Part shown: one piece after another, positions 7,749 to 17,462 of the stretch
Position numbering within the stretch: position 1 is the first letter of the stretch
How the letters are laid out: every line of letters starts with the position of its first letter
NCBI GenBank assembly: GCA_910578515.1
Contig: CAJTQR010000001.1
Coordinates: 496,001-560,000, forward strand
Direction of reading: 5' to 3'
Length of the DNA stretch: 64,000 bases
Origin: an uncultured Duncaniella sp.
GTDB taxonomy: Bacteria > Bacteroidota > Bacteroidia > Bacteroidales > Muribaculaceae
The notes under the pieces: model-generated
The model's database searches: none
What the model was told of the DNA's origin: nothing
Seen by the model: only the letters and a program-made list of their open reading frames with translations
Translations under genes and position numbers: made by a program

Positions 7749-9791
7749 ATGCAAAAAGGACAAATTGGTGTAACCACCGAGAATATTTTTCCGGTCATCA
7801 AAAAATTTTTGTATTCAGACCATGAGATTTTTCTTCGTGAATTAGTTTCAAATGCCATCGATGCAACCCAAAAGCTCAAAACCCTCACCTCCTTTGGTGA
7901 ATTCAAGGGTGAACTCGGGGATATGCGCGTAGAGGTAAAGGTTGACAAAGAAGCCGGCACCATCACCGTAAGCGACCATGGTATCGGTATGACAGCCGAC
8001 GATATCGACAAGTATATCAACCAGATTGCATTCTCAGGCGCTGAAGAATTCCTGAACAAATACAAAGATACAGCCAACACAATCATCGGACATTTCGGAC
8101 TTGGCTTCTACTCAGCCTTTATGGTGGCTAAGAAAGTGGAAATCCGCTCACTCAGCTATAAGGAAGGTTCAGAAGCAATCAAGTGGGAATGTGACGGCAG
8201 CCCTGAGTATACCATGGAGCCTATCCAGAAGGAGACCAGAGGTACAGACATAGTTCTATATATCGATGATGACAACAAGGAATTCCTTGAGCAGTCACGC
8301 ATTGACACCCTGCTTAAGAAATATTGCCGCTTCCTTCCCGTGCCCGTAGTTTCAGGTAAAGTTCAGGAATGGAAAGATGGCAAATATGTGGATACCGACA
8401 AGGATAAGGTAGTCAACGACACCGAGCCAACCTGGACTAAAAAGCCGAGCGAGCTTACCGATGAGGATTACCGTAAATTCTACCATGACCTTTATCCCGG
8501 TCAGGAAGACCCATTGTTCTGGATTCACCTCAATGTTGATTTCCCATTCAAGCTTACAGGTATTCTGTTTTTCCCTAAAATCAAGAGCAATCTGGAGATT
8601 CGTAAAGATAGGATACAACTCTACTGCAACCAGGTTTATGTCACTGATTCCGTTGAGGGTGTAGTTCCCGAATTCATGATGCTACTTCAGGGAGTCATAG
8701 ATTCACCGGATATTCCTCTGAATGTATCACGCTCATATCTGCAGAGCGACACAGCTGTCAAAAAAATATCGGGCTACATTACCAAGAAAGTAGCATCACG
8801 CCTCGACGAACTATTCAAAGCAAACCGCAGCGATTTCGAGTCAAAGTGGGATGACATTAAAATTTTCATCGAATACGGCATGCTCACGGATGAAAAATTC
8901 TGTGATGCAGCAATGAAATTTGTCCTTCTCAAGGATACAGAAGGGAAATATTATACTCTTGATGAATACAAGACGCTTGTTGAGTCAACACAAACCGATA
9001 AGGATGGAAATCTCGTGTACATCTACGCTACCGATGCCACCGCACAGTATAATTACATCCATGCAGCCAACGAAAAGGGCTACAATGTATTGCTGATGGA
9101 CGGGCAGCTTGACGGACATTTCATTTCCATGCTCGAGAGCAAACTTGATAAAACAAGATTCGTCCGTGTGGACAGTGACGTGGTCGAGAACCTTATTCCA
9201 AAAACCGATAAGAAGGGTGCAGACCTCACTTCTGACCAAATTTCACTTCTCACCACTCTGTTCCACAGCCAGCTTCCTAAGATGGAAAAGAGTGATTTCC
9301 TTGTGTCATTCGAGTCACTTGACCCGGCAGCCAACCCTATCCTAATCACTCAAAATGAATATATGAGACGTATGAAGGATATGGCAGCAACCCAGCCAGG
9401 AATGAGTTTCTATGCCGAACTTCCGGATAACTACAACCTCATTGTGAATACATCACAGCCCGTGGTTGAGAAAATCCTTAAGGAAGCAGAGAGTGCACTT
9501 GAAGACAAAGTGGCACCTTTGCGCAAATCAATGAATGAGGGTAACGAAAAGCTTTCAGCACTTCGCTCAGAGATTAAGGATAATACTCCTACTGAAGAAC
9601 AAAAGGCTCAGGAAAACACCCTTATCCAGGAAGTTGACAAAGCCCGCAAAGAGCAGGAAGACATCATAAGCAAATACGCATCCGAGAAGCCTGTAATCAA
9701 ACAGATTATCGACATAGCCCTTCTTGGCAACGGACTTCTCCAGGGACGTGATTTAAGTGAATTTATCAGACGTTCTATATCTATGCTATAA
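7749..9791 (+). CDS. htpG: Molecular chaperone HtpG (Hsp90)
   Basis: ATP-dependent cytosolic chaperone dimer. The GHKL ATPase motifs are present: ELVSNAIDA (Glu/Asn box), VSDHGIGM, and GHFGLGFYSAFMV. The middle domain has SRSYLQSD with the catalytic-loop arginine (LNVSRSYLQ), and the C-terminal dimer domain ends without an MEEVD tail, as in bacteria. Its 680 aa are longer than E. coli HtpG (624), as is common in Bacteroidetes. It is monocistronic with its own terminator at 9835. No recognisable -33/-7 promoter is seen, so a heat-shock signal of another type is possible. Confidence 0.97.
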   Translation: MQKGQIGVTTENIFPVIKKFLYSDHEIFLRELVSNAIDATQKLKTLTSFGEFKGELGDMRVEVKVDKEAGTITVSDHGIGMTADDIDKYINQIAFSGAEEFLNKYKDTANTIIGHFGLGFYSAFMVAKKVEIRSLSYKEGSEAIKWECDGSPEYTMEPIQKETRGTDIVLYIDDDNKEFLEQSRIDTLLKKYCRFLPVPVVSGKVQEWKDGKYVDTDKDKVVNDTEPTWTKKPSELTDEDYRKFYHDLYPGQEDPLFWIHLNVDFPFKLTGILFFPKIKSNLEIRKDRIQLYCNQVYVTDSVEGVVPEFMMLLQGVIDSPDIPLNVSRSYLQSDTAVKKISGYITKKVASRLDELFKANRSDFESKWDDIKIFIEYGMLTDEKFCDAAMKFVLLKDTEGKYYTLDEYKTLVESTQTDKDGNLVYIYATDATAQYNYIHAANEKGYNVLLMDGQLDGHFISMLESKLDKTRFVRVDSDVVENLIPKTDKKGADLTSDQISLLTTLFHSQLPKMEKSDFLVSFESLDPAANPILITQNEYMRRMKDMAATQPGMSFYAELPDNYNLIVNTSQPVVEKILKEAESALEDKVAPLRKSMNEGNEKLSALRSEIKDNTPTEEQKAQENTLIQEVDKARKEQEDIISKYASEKPVIKQIIDIALLGNGLLQGRDLSEFIRRSISML

Positions 9792-9834
9792 ACTTCACCT
9801 TACTAAAAGGTGCCTGCGATAAGCGACCTCAAAG

Positions 9835-9877
9835 TAACTCTGAATCGCATTTTCATGTGGTTCAGAGTTATTTTTTT
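9835..9877 (+). terminator. htpG terminator
   Basis: TAACTCTGAA (9835-9844) pairs with TTCAGAGTTA (9861-9870), followed by a run of seven T. The remaining 9878-10070 shows nothing convincing. Confidence 0.8.
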
Positions 9878-10070
9878 CAATAGCCGGTTGAAAAAAATAA
9901 AACTGATTAAAGCACCTGATATGTCGTCTGACAGACGCAGAGCCAACCCGGTTGACCCTGCGCAGTCGGTGACGAATCAACAGTGTGTATGTTTCATAAG
10001 ATAATCAAGATTTTTGAATCGGTTTATATAATCAATAGTTATATTATGTCTTAGTTTTACATCAGTTCAA

Positions 10071-10292
10071 TTATATGATTTTAGCCTCGCGCTGTTTGCG
10101 TTGTGTATCCTGATTCACATAGAAACGGATTATGGAATATATCACATTCTGCATTGGAGTCAATGTGGATTCGGGATTCAAACCAAGGATAAACTCCATG
10201 CTCAGAGCATTGCTGATAGGCTGACGGTCGGCCGACTGCAAGGAATTAATGGTGTTTATGACACGCTTTGAGATAATTACTGAACTTTCCAT
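10071..10292 (-). CDS. Small conserved-looking hypothetical protein
   Basis: Starting at the ATG in MESSVIISKRVINTIN gives 73 aa. A purine-rich AAAAAGG lies about 9 nt upstream and a TACCTTTG -7 box lies 70 nt upstream, while longer upstream readings would pass through the promoter region. The protein is soluble, probably helical, with a basic C-terminal end (NQDTQRKQREAKII) and a central MEFILGLNPESTLTPMQNVIYSIIRFYV. I do not recognise the family. It stands alone between htpG and the glycosidase gene. Confidence 0.65.
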   Translation of the reverse strand: MESSVIISKRVINTINSLQSADRQPISNALSMEFILGLNPESTLTPMQNVIYSIIRFYVNQDTQRKQREAKII

Positions 10293-10359
10293 ATTGAAAC
10301 CTTTTTGATGTGAAATGTGAGAAGTATTTTTAAGAGATAGACATCGCTGAGCGACATGA

Positions 10360-10367
10360 CAAAGGTA
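10360..10367 (-). promoter_or_regulatory. -7 box of the small hypothetical gene
   Basis: CAAAGGTA on the plus strand reads TACCTTTG on the minus strand, matching TAnnTTTG. The -33 element is poor. Confidence 0.45.
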
Positions 10368-10464
10368 CTGCCTATGATGGGCAGGATTAAAGCACATGCA
10401 ATAAAAATAATGTTAACGAGGTCTCAAAAAATGGTATTGACCGTAAAATATCTCCAAGGACAGG

Positions 10465-11973
10465 TCATCGTTTGAGAAAAACAGGTCGCGACTCGGTGGA
10501 TTGGGGTGTGTAAGAGCATACCGCATAGGTATAGTCGCCCTGCGGAACTTTTTTTGAGGGAGAGTAAGTCACACCTAACAGATAATCACCACTTATACCA
10601 TCGCCAAATTCATCCATGGCATCCTCAATCTTCACGGAGTTGGGAATGGCATATACAGTATATCGCACAATCTCCTTATCAGAAGGAGTGATTTCTTTCC
10701 ATTTCAGATTATCACCGTCGAGCTTCAGCCCAGAGGGCGCCGGGTAATCGTATGGATATTTCCATTGCATGACCGGAGGGAGAGAAGGAGAAGCAAATCC
10801 TGTGGCTTTAAGCTCATTGGAAATCTTTGGGAGATACTTGGCGCTGTAGATTATCACTCCGTTGTTGCCATCAATACTCACACTACGGTTACATCCCACC
10901 TGCGCCACTATCTGGCTTCGATTGGCACGGGTATCATTCTTAGCCACATGCTCCATTGTCACACTACCATAGAAATGCCTGCCGTAAAAATTAGCAGCCT
11001 CGCTCCACCATTCGGCAATGGGAGCATAGGGAGCTGTCGCATGGTCAGTGTGCCAATAAATCTGCGGAGAGATGAAATCCACGGTGCGCTGATAGAGAAG
11101 CCCAAGCGGGTCGGAATATATTTCGGAGTACTGCCAGTCGGCCGCCTTGACCCCTATCGGATTCATGCCCCATTTTGAGGAAGATGTATCACCTTTTCCT
11201 GCCACACCGGCGGGAGATATGCCAAACACCACATCAGGACGTTCCTCATCAATCATGGCATAGACATCGGCCATAGCCTTATGCACATTGGCTCTGCGCC
11301 AGTCACCGAAACTCATCCACGGAGCCTCGCGCATGTACAGTCCATAATCCCTCATGTCATCACTCTCCGGAATCCTGTTGGGATAAAAATAGTCGTCAAA
11401 TATTATCCCGTCAACCTTATAGCCGGTCACAATCTCCCTGCACAGACTCACCACATGCTGACGTACCTCCTCAAGTCCGGGATTGAACACTGTATACTTC
11501 TCATGACGCAATAACCAGCCACGTTTCTTCCATTCATTGTCCTGGGCGGTTGAATAATCGGTACCGGTGCTCCATCGGAACGGATTGACCCAAGCGTAGC
11601 ACTCCAACCCTCGTTTATGACACTCCTCCACCACAAAAGCAAGAGGGTCCCAACCGGGCGACACGCCACGTTTTCCTGACACAAACGAGGACCACGGCTC
11701 AAGCTTTGATTCATACATAACATCGCCCATAGAACGAACCTGAAAACAGACAGTGGTAAGATTCATATCCATACATCTGTCAAGCAAAGCCGTCATCTCA
11801 GCCTTCTGCTTCTTCTGCACCGCAATCCCCGTACCTTGCTGCGATGGCCAGTCGATGCCCCATACAGTGGCAACCCACACACCACGGAACTCACGTTTTG
11901 ACGACTCAGCCCTCAAAGGCAAAATCATCAGCACACAGCAAAACACACATAAGATATGAAGATAACGTAACAT
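10465..11973 (-). CDS. Secreted GHL10-type glycosidase (family 10-like, DUF187/YngK group)
   Basis: Predicted glycoside hydrolase of the glycosyl-hydrolase-like 10 group, exported by a signal peptide (MLRYLHILCVFCCVLMILPLRA). The mature N-terminus EFRGVWVATVWGIDWPS is the family hallmark, followed by CFQVRSMGDVMYESKLEPWS, CYAWVNPFRWS, and VDGIIFDDYFYPN, whose carboxylates line a TIM-barrel active site. A C-terminal fibronectin-like segment (KWKEITPSDKEIVRYTVYAI) follows. The start at 11973 is preferred because a TAAATTTG -7 box covers 11995-12002, so the farther ATG at 11997 would lie outside the transcript. The glycan substrate is unknown. Confidence 0.85.
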   Translation of the reverse strand: MLRYLHILCVFCCVLMILPLRAESSKREFRGVWVATVWGIDWPSQQGTGIAVQKKQKAEMTALLDRCMDMNLTTVCFQVRSMGDVMYESKLEPWSSFVSGKRGVSPGWDPLAFVVEECHKRGLECYAWVNPFRWSTGTDYSTAQDNEWKKRGWLLRHEKYTVFNPGLEEVRQHVVSLCREIVTGYKVDGIIFDDYFYPNRIPESDDMRDYGLYMREAPWMSFGDWRRANVHKAMADVYAMIDEERPDVVFGISPAGVAGKGDTSSSKWGMNPIGVKAADWQYSEIYSDPLGLLYQRTVDFISPQIYWHTDHATAPYAPIAEWWSEAANFYGRHFYGSVTMEHVAKNDTRANRSQIVAQVGCNRSVSIDGNNGVIIYSAKYLPKISNELKATGFASPSLPPVMQWKYPYDYPAPSGLKLDGDNLKWKEITPSDKEIVRYTVYAIPNSVKIEDAMDEFGDGISGDYLLGVTYSPSKKVPQGDYTYAVCSYTPQSTESRPVFLKR

Positions 11974-11994
11974 CAGAAAATCGAATTTTATATG

Positions 11995-12002
11995 CAAATT
12001 TA
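11995..12002 (-). promoter_or_regulatory. -7 box of the GHL10 gene
   Basis: Plus-strand CAAATTTA is TAAATTTG on the minus strand, 22 nt before the chosen ATG; it decides the start choice. No good -33 is seen. Confidence 0.5.
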
Positions 12003-12076
12003 CTTATTTTGACTCATAATTAATTGTAAAACCAAAAATAAATGCTCAGACATTATGTAAAATCTCAGAAAATGGT

Positions 12077-12084
12077 TAATTTTG
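12077..12084 (+). promoter_or_regulatory. -7 box of bamD
   Basis: TAATTTTG matches TAnnTTTG, 45 nt ahead of the ATG. The -33 region is weak. Confidence 0.5.
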
Positions 12085-12128
12085 CAAGTTGAAATCCATA
12101 CCCACATTACAACAACGCAAATACAATC

Positions 12129-12929
12129 ATGCGAAAATATATATACATACTGCTCGCTGCCATGGCGCTGACATCCTGTGGCGAGTATCAGCACGTGCTG
12201 AAAAGCAACGATGCCAACTATAAGCTCGACTTTGCAAAACGAGCGTTCGAGCAAAAAAAGTACACTCAGGCCGCCACAGTCCTTTCCGATATCGTGACTC
12301 AATTCAAAGGCTCAGACAAAGCCGAGGACTCATTGTATCTGCTTGCGTTGTCAAATTACGAGAACAAGGATTACGAGACATCAGGTCAGTTCTTCAAGAC
12401 ATATTATGCCCGCTACCCGAAGGGAAAATATACTGAGCTCGCCCGCTTCTATGCAGGCTATGGCTATTATCTCGACTCCCCCGAGCCACAGCTCGACCAG
12501 TCAGGAACCATAAAGGCTATTCAGGAACTTCAGGCATTCCTCGACTATTTCCCCCGCAGCGATAAAGTTTCAATAGCACAGAACGCCATTTTCGAGCTTC
12601 AGGACAAACTTACCCTCAAGCAGCTTGAAAACGCCCAATTGTACTACAATCTCGGCACCTACCTCGGCAATAACTACGAGAGCGCAATCATAGTAGCGCG
12701 CAATGCCATCAAAGATTATCCCTATTCCAAATATAAAGAAGACCTCGAGCTTCTCATCCTCAAGGCCCGCTATCAGGAAGCCAAGGAAAGTGTGGATGAA
12801 AAGAAAGCCGACCGCTATCGTGAGGTGATTGATGAATATTATTCATATATCAACAATTACCCTGACACCCCCAACCGCGAAGAGGCCGACAACATCCTCA
12901 AAATCGCCCAGCGTTACATCAAGGAATAG
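12129..12929 (+). CDS. bamD: Outer membrane assembly lipoprotein BamD
   Basis: Lipoprotein subunit of the BAM complex that folds beta-barrels into the outer membrane. The signal peptide ends in a lipobox (LTSC, Cys17). The rest is built of TPR-like helical repeats: KRAFEQKKYTQAATVLSDIV, YYARYPKGKYTELARFYAGYGYY, LQAFLDYFPRSDKV, and AIKDYPYSKYKEDLELLILKARY. Length 266 aa fits the Bacteroidetes form. It is followed after 44 nt by rpoZ, a linkage typical for the phylum, so the two are probably cotranscribed. Confidence 0.93.
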   Translation: MRKYIYILLAAMALTSCGEYQHVLKSNDANYKLDFAKRAFEQKKYTQAATVLSDIVTQFKGSDKAEDSLYLLALSNYENKDYETSGQFFKTYYARYPKGKYTELARFYAGYGYYLDSPEPQLDQSGTIKAIQELQAFLDYFPRSDKVSIAQNAIFELQDKLTLKQLENAQLYYNLGTYLGNNYESAIIVARNAIKDYPYSKYKEDLELLILKARYQEAKESVDEKKADRYREVIDEYYSYINNYPDTPNREEADNILKIAQRYIKE

Positions 12930-12973
12930 AATTCATCACCATTACGATTACAACATAAAAATCAAAATAAAAA

Positions 12974-13309
12974 ATGGACTACAAGAAGACAAACGCTCCT
13001 CTGAACACCCAGACCCGTGACCTTATCAAAATGAGCGAGGACACCGGCAATGTATACGAGACCGTGTGCATCATCGCAAAACGCTCCAACCAGATAGCCG
13101 GGGAAATGAAGCATGACCTGGAAAAGAAACTTCAGGAATTTGCATCTCTGAGCGATAACCTTGAAGAAATCTCCGAAAACCGCGAGCAGATTGAAATTTC
13201 CCGCTTCTACGAACGTCTTCCTAAACCCACCCTTATCGCCACCCAGGAGTATCTTGACCACAAGATTCACTTCCGCAACCCGGCAAAGGATAACCTTAAC
13301 CTCGACTAA
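12974..13309 (+). CDS. rpoZ: DNA-directed RNA polymerase subunit omega (Rpb6-like)
   Basis: Small subunit that helps assemble and stabilise RNA polymerase. It matches the Bacteroidetes Rpb6/omega form: NVYETVCIIAKRSNQIAGEMKHDLEKKLQEF is the conserved helical core that contacts the beta' subunit, and it continues with the phylum-typical ERLPKPTLIATQEYLDHKI. Its 111 aa are longer than E. coli omega (91). It sits between bamD and rpsO. Confidence 0.88.
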   Translation: MDYKKTNAPLNTQTRDLIKMSEDTGNVYETVCIIAKRSNQIAGEMKHDLEKKLQEFASLSDNLEEISENREQIEISRFYERLPKPTLIATQEYLDHKIHFRNPAKDNLNLD

Positions 13310-13335
13310 TTAGGATATTTTTTCAGCATCCGCTA

Positions 13336-13366
13336 TTGCGTATGTTAAAAAAAATATCTACCTTTG
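13336..13366 (+). promoter_or_regulatory. rpsO promoter
   Basis: TTG at 13336-13338, 20 nt, TACCTTTG at 13359-13366; the ATG follows after about 53 nt. Confidence 0.65.
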
Positions 13367-13419
13367 TGCGCTCATTTGAGCAAATAATATTCATTAATCA
13401 CTTTTAAACATCTGTATCA

Positions 13420-13695
13420 ATGCATTTGAACTCTGATGAAAAAGTAGAAATCTTTGAGAAGTACGGTAAGGGCAAGACTGACACTGGCTCGCCTGAAGCA
13501 CAGATTGCATTATTCTCTATCCGTATTGCTCATTTGACTGAACACCTTCGGTCAAATCACAAAGATTATACGACTGCGAGAGCTCTTAAGGCTTTGGTAG
13601 GTAAGCGTCGCCGCTTGTTGGATTACCTTATCCGCAAGGACATCAACCGCTACCGTGCCATCATTGCACAAAAAGAGCTCGGTATCAGAAAGTAA
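13420..13695 (+). CDS. rpsO: 30S ribosomal protein S15
   Basis: Primary binder of the 16S rRNA central domain. It has the family core TGSPEAQIALFSIRIAHLTEHLRSNHKD and LVGKRRRLLDYLIRKDINRYRAII; 91 aa is normal. It has its own promoter and a strong terminator, so it is a single-gene unit. Confidence 0.98.
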   Translation: MHLNSDEKVEIFEKYGKGKTDTGSPEAQIALFSIRIAHLTEHLRSNHKDYTTARALKALVGKRRRLLDYLIRKDINRYRAIIAQKELGIRK

Positions 13696-13727
13696 GCCAA
13701 CTTCGGCACTACTTGAAGATTACAATT

Positions 13728-13762
13728 GGTTGCCCCGGTCTCAGACCCCGGCAACCTTTTTT
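13728..13762 (+). terminator. rpsO terminator
   Basis: GGTTGCC (13728-13734) pairs with GGCAACC (13750-13756), followed by six T. Confidence 0.85.
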
Positions 13763-13793
13763 ATGTTATATAACATTTTTTCATCTCGATAAC

Positions 13794-13825
13794 TTTGAAT
13801 TACTGAGTTATTTTCATTAATTTTG
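13794..13825 (+). promoter_or_regulatory. Promoter of purH and probably the mre operon
   Basis: TTTG at 13794-13797, 20 nt, TAATTTTG at 13818-13825, close to the purH ATG at 13851. Confidence 0.7.
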
Positions 13826-13850
13826 CAGTCTCAAAATCAATAGTTACCCC

Positions 13851-15395
13851 ATGTCAGATAATAAAAGAATCAAGACAGCTCTCATCTCTGTATTTTACAA
13901 GGATGGATTGGAAGAGATATTGTCAAAGCTCAACGAGAACGGTGTAAAATTTCTTTCCACAGGAGGAACACGTTCCTTCATCGAGGGATTGGGTTATGAA
14001 TGTGAAGCGGTAGAGGACCTTACCGGATATCCTTCAATACTTGGCGGACGTGTCAAGACACTCCACCCCAAGGTGTTCGGCGGCATTCTTAACCGTCGTG
14101 AAAATGAAGGCGACCGCGAACAGATAGCCCAGTATGAAATACCCGAAATCGACCTCGTGATTGTTGACCTCTATCCTTTCAGCGCCACAGTGGCATCAGG
14201 AGCACCCGAGGCTGATATTATCGAAAAAATCGACATAGGCGGCATCTCACTTATCCGTGCGGCAGCCAAGAACTATAAAGATGTTGTGATTGTAGCCTCA
14301 AAGGCACAGTACAAACCATTGTCCGAAATGTTGACCCGCAACGGAGCTGAGTCATCACTCGAAGAGCGCCGCTGGTTCGCATCGCAGGCGTTTGCAGTGT
14401 CATCAGGCTACGACACCGACATATTCAACTATTTCGCCGCCACAGAAGTGGAATCGCCCATCGAGTCACGCGAAGAGCTCCGCATAGCATTCGACGATGC
14501 CAAGAAAATGCGCTATGGCGAGAATCCTCACCAGAAAGGCACCTTCTTCGGAGACTTCGACGCGATGTTCAGCCAGCTTCATGGCAAAGAAATATCTTAC
14601 AACAATCTTCTTGACATCGATGCAGCCGTAACTCTGATTTCAGAATTCAGCGACCCCACATTCGCTATTCTCAAGCACAACAACGCATGCGGTCTCGCCA
14701 CTCGTCCCACCATCGCTGAAGCATGGAAGGATGCTCTCGCCGGCGACCCTGTAAGCGCATTCGGCGGTGTACTTATCACCAACGGGACTGTAGATGAATC
14801 AGCAGCTGAGGAAATCAACAAAATTTTCTTTGAAGTAATAATCGCCCCCGCCTATACTGACGGTGCACTTGAAATACTCAAGCAGAAGAAGAACCGCATC
14901 ATCCTCATCCAAAAATCGCCTCTCGCAACCACCCGTCAGTTCCGCTCCATACTCAACGGCGCACTCGTTCAGGACCGTGACCTCAAGATTGAGACCACAG
15001 AGGATTTGAAGCAGGTGACCACACTGGGCGTGACACCCGAACAGGCAGCCGACTTGCTGTTTGCCAACAAGATTGTGAAGAACTCAAAGAGCAACTCGAT
15101 TGTTCTTGCCAAGAACGGCATGCTGCTTGCAAGCGGTGTAGGTCAGACATCACGTGTTGACGCACTGAAACAGGCTATTGAAAAAGCCCATTCATTCGGC
15201 TTCGACCTCCATGGTGCAGTCATGGCATCAGATGCCTTCTTCCCCTTCCCCGACTGTGTGGAAATAGCCGGACAGGCAGGCGTGACAGCTGTAATCCATC
15301 CCGGAGGCTCCATCCGTGACCAGGAGAGCGTGGACTATTGCAACGCCCATGACATGGCAATGGTAACAACCGGTTTCCGTCACTTCAAACATTAA
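13851..15395 (+). CDS. purH: Bifunctional AICAR transformylase/IMP cyclohydrolase
   Basis: Catalyses the last two steps of IMP synthesis: formylation of AICAR with 10-formyl-THF, then ring closure. The N-terminal IMP cyclohydrolase (MGS-like) part has KFLSTGGTRSF and GGRVKTLHPKVFGGIL; the C-terminal transformylase has RYGENPHQKG, YNNLLDIDAA, AILKHNNACG and SDAFFPFPD. The 514 aa length is normal. FolD, upstream in this window, supplies the formyl donor pathway. It is followed by mreB after 78 nt. Confidence 0.97.
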   Translation: MSDNKRIKTALISVFYKDGLEEILSKLNENGVKFLSTGGTRSFIEGLGYECEAVEDLTGYPSILGGRVKTLHPKVFGGILNRRENEGDREQIAQYEIPEIDLVIVDLYPFSATVASGAPEADIIEKIDIGGISLIRAAAKNYKDVVIVASKAQYKPLSEMLTRNGAESSLEERRWFASQAFAVSSGYDTDIFNYFAATEVESPIESREELRIAFDDAKKMRYGENPHQKGTFFGDFDAMFSQLHGKEISYNNLLDIDAAVTLISEFSDPTFAILKHNNACGLATRPTIAEAWKDALAGDPVSAFGGVLITNGTVDESAAEEINKIFFEVIIAPAYTDGALEILKQKKNRIILIQKSPLATTRQFRSILNGALVQDRDLKIETTEDLKQVTTLGVTPEQAADLLFANKIVKNSKSNSIVLAKNGMLLASGVGQTSRVDALKQAIEKAHSFGFDLHGAVMASDAFFPFPDCVEIAGQAGVTAVIHPGGSIRDQESVDYCNAHDMAMVTTGFRHFKH

Positions 15396-15473
15396 AATTC
15401 ACACACGGCTACAGGATGCGTTCTCTATGCAGGGCGCATCTGTAACCGTTTTAATACAAACCTCTCAATTATA

Positions 15474-16493
15474 ATGGGATTATTTTCATTCACAAAAGAA
15501 ATTGCTATTGACCTCGGCACGGCCAATACGATTATAATCCACAACGACAAGATTGTCATAGACGAGCCATCAATCGTCGCGTTGGAAAAACGCACAGGCA
15601 AACTCATCGCTGTGGGTCGCGAGGCAAAACTCATGCAAGGTAAGGAGAACGATGGGATTGAAACCATCCGTCCACTCCGTAAAGGTGTGATAGCCAACTT
15701 CAACGCCGCTGAAATGATGATTCGCGGTCTCATCAAGAAAGCCAGCTCAAAAAGCAACTGGTTCTCCCCTTCCATGAAAATGGTGGTGGGTATACCCTCA
15801 GGTTCAACAGAAGTGGAAATCCGTGCGGTACGTGACTCATCGGAACATGCCGGCGGTCGCGATGTATACATGATATATGAGCCAATGGCTGCTGCCCTCG
15901 GTATCGGTATCGATGTGCTCGCACCTCAGGGCAATATGATTGTAGACATAGGTGGTGGTACCACAGAAATCGCGGTTATCTCTCTTGGCGGTATCGTCTC
16001 CAACAAGAGCATCCAGGTGGCAGGCGATGACCTCACCGACGACATCATGGAACACATGAGCCGTGTACACAACGTGAAGGTCGGCGAACGAACTGCGGAG
16101 CAAATCAAGATACATGTAGGCTCAGCCCTTACAGAGCTTGAAAATCCGCCGGAAGATTACATCGTGCATGGTCCTAACAAGATGACAGCTCTCCCCATGG
16201 AGGTGCCGGTGTCATATCAGGAGATTTCACACTGTATTGAAAAGTCAATCTCACGCATCGAGGCCGCAGTGCTTCAAGCACTCGACGAGACTCCTCCCGA
16301 ACTCTACTCGGACATCGTGATGAATGGTATTTTCCTTGCCGGTGGCGGTGCAATGCTCAGAGGTCTTGACAAACGTCTCACCGATAAGATTGGCATCCAG
16401 TTCCACATTGCCGAAGACCCGCTGCTCGCTGTAGCAAAGGGTACTGGTGTCGCCCTCAAGAACATCGAGACATTCTCATTCCTGATTCGATAA
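15474..16493 (+). CDS. mreB: Rod shape-determining protein MreB
   Basis: Bacterial actin that organises lateral wall synthesis under the inner membrane. Nucleotide-pocket motifs are visible: IDLGTANT (phosphate 1), DIGGGTTEIAVISLGG (phosphate 2) and FLAGGGAMLRGLDKRL (adenosine). Length 339 aa is normal. It begins the cluster mreB-mreC-mreD-mrdA-rodA, the complete elongasome module. Confidence 0.97.
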   Translation: MGLFSFTKEIAIDLGTANTIIIHNDKIVIDEPSIVALEKRTGKLIAVGREAKLMQGKENDGIETIRPLRKGVIANFNAAEMMIRGLIKKASSKSNWFSPSMKMVVGIPSGSTEVEIRAVRDSSEHAGGRDVYMIYEPMAAALGIGIDVLAPQGNMIVDIGGGTTEIAVISLGGIVSNKSIQVAGDDLTDDIMEHMSRVHNVKVGERTAEQIKIHVGSALTELENPPEDYIVHGPNKMTALPMEVPVSYQEISHCIEKSISRIEAAVLQALDETPPELYSDIVMNGIFLAGGGAMLRGLDKRLTDKIGIQFHIAEDPLLAVAKGTGVALKNIETFSFLIR

Positions 16494-16605
16494 ATAATTG
16501 CGATTGACAGTCCGACACACAGGGCTGTCAATCGTCAAATTGTATTGGCAGCGTAGGGAGCATGAAATCCACCCACTGCCATTACCACCATTTTTTTGAC
16601 TACAC

Positions 16606-17460
16606 GTGAGCGAACTATTAAAATTCTTTGTCAAGTATAGCTCATGGTTCCTGTTTGCGCTATATATCGTAGCGGGTTGTGTGTTGCTCTTTTCCACCAA
16701 TCCATTTCAGCACCATGTCTATCTTTCGTCAGCAAATATTGTGTCGTCGGGTGTCTACAGGGCAGCCAATAGCGTCACATCTTATTTTTCGTTACGTGAT
16801 ATCAACGAGGACCTGCAACGACGCAACTCAGACCTTGAGCTTGAGATATACCATCTAAAGGATGTAATCCGCAACTATCAGGAGCAGGTGCATGCCGACA
16901 CCATGACAGTGGACTCAGCTCTCACCCGCTACCACTTCCTGATAGCGCATGTGATTAACAACTCTATCAACCGCTCCCATAATTACATCACCATAGAAAA
17001 GGGACGACTTGACGGAGTGGAGCCTGAGATGGGTGTCATTGACCAAAACGGTATAGTAGGAATAGTCAATGTGGTGGGAGACCATACCGCCCGACTTATC
17101 TCGGTGCTCAACCCCTACCTGCGTCTATCGTGCAAGGTAAAGGGAGAGCAACAGGTAGGCTCACTTGTGTGGGATGGCAAGAACCCCGGTGAAGCTATTC
17201 TGGAAGAGCTGCCGAAACATGCCAAATTCATCAAGGGTGACACGATTGTCACCAGCGGCTATTCATCTGTATTCCCCGAGGGAGTACCTGTAGGCACAAT
17301 CCTATCAGGCACACGCGACAGGGAGGACAATTTCTACACCCTGCGGGTGAAGCTATTCACCGACTTTTCCACACTCTCAACCGTGCGCGTGATACGCGAC
17401 AATATGAAGGAAGAGCTCACAACTGTAGAGAAAGAGCCTGAAATCAAAAATATTAATTAA
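16606..17460 (+). CDS. mreC: Rod shape-determining protein MreC
   Basis: Bitopic periplasmic scaffold linking MreB, PBP2 and RodA. The start is GTG at 16606. One membrane segment lies near residues 9-29 (SSWFLFALYIVAGCVLLFS), then a coiled coil (about 62-90, DLQRRNSDLELEIYHLKDVI), then the beta-rich MreC domain with NYITIEKGRLDGVEPEMGV and VTSGYSSVFPEGVPVG. Length 284 aa is usual. mreD starts 2 nt after its stop. Confidence 0.92.
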   Translation: MSELLKFFVKYSSWFLFALYIVAGCVLLFSTNPFQHHVYLSSANIVSSGVYRAANSVTSYFSLRDINEDLQRRNSDLELEIYHLKDVIRNYQEQVHADTMTVDSALTRYHFLIAHVINNSINRSHNYITIEKGRLDGVEPEMGVIDQNGIVGIVNVVGDHTARLISVLNPYLRLSCKVKGEQQVGSLVWDGKNPGEAILEELPKHAKFIKGDTIVTSGYSSVFPEGVPVGTILSGTRDREDNFYTLRVKLFTDFSTLSTVRVIRDNMKEELTTVEKEPEIKNIN

Positions 17461-17462
17461 GG

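Noticed and set aside
9810..10004. 64-codon plus-strand frame after htpG
   Set aside because: It runs through the htpG terminator hairpin and has no protein-like features.
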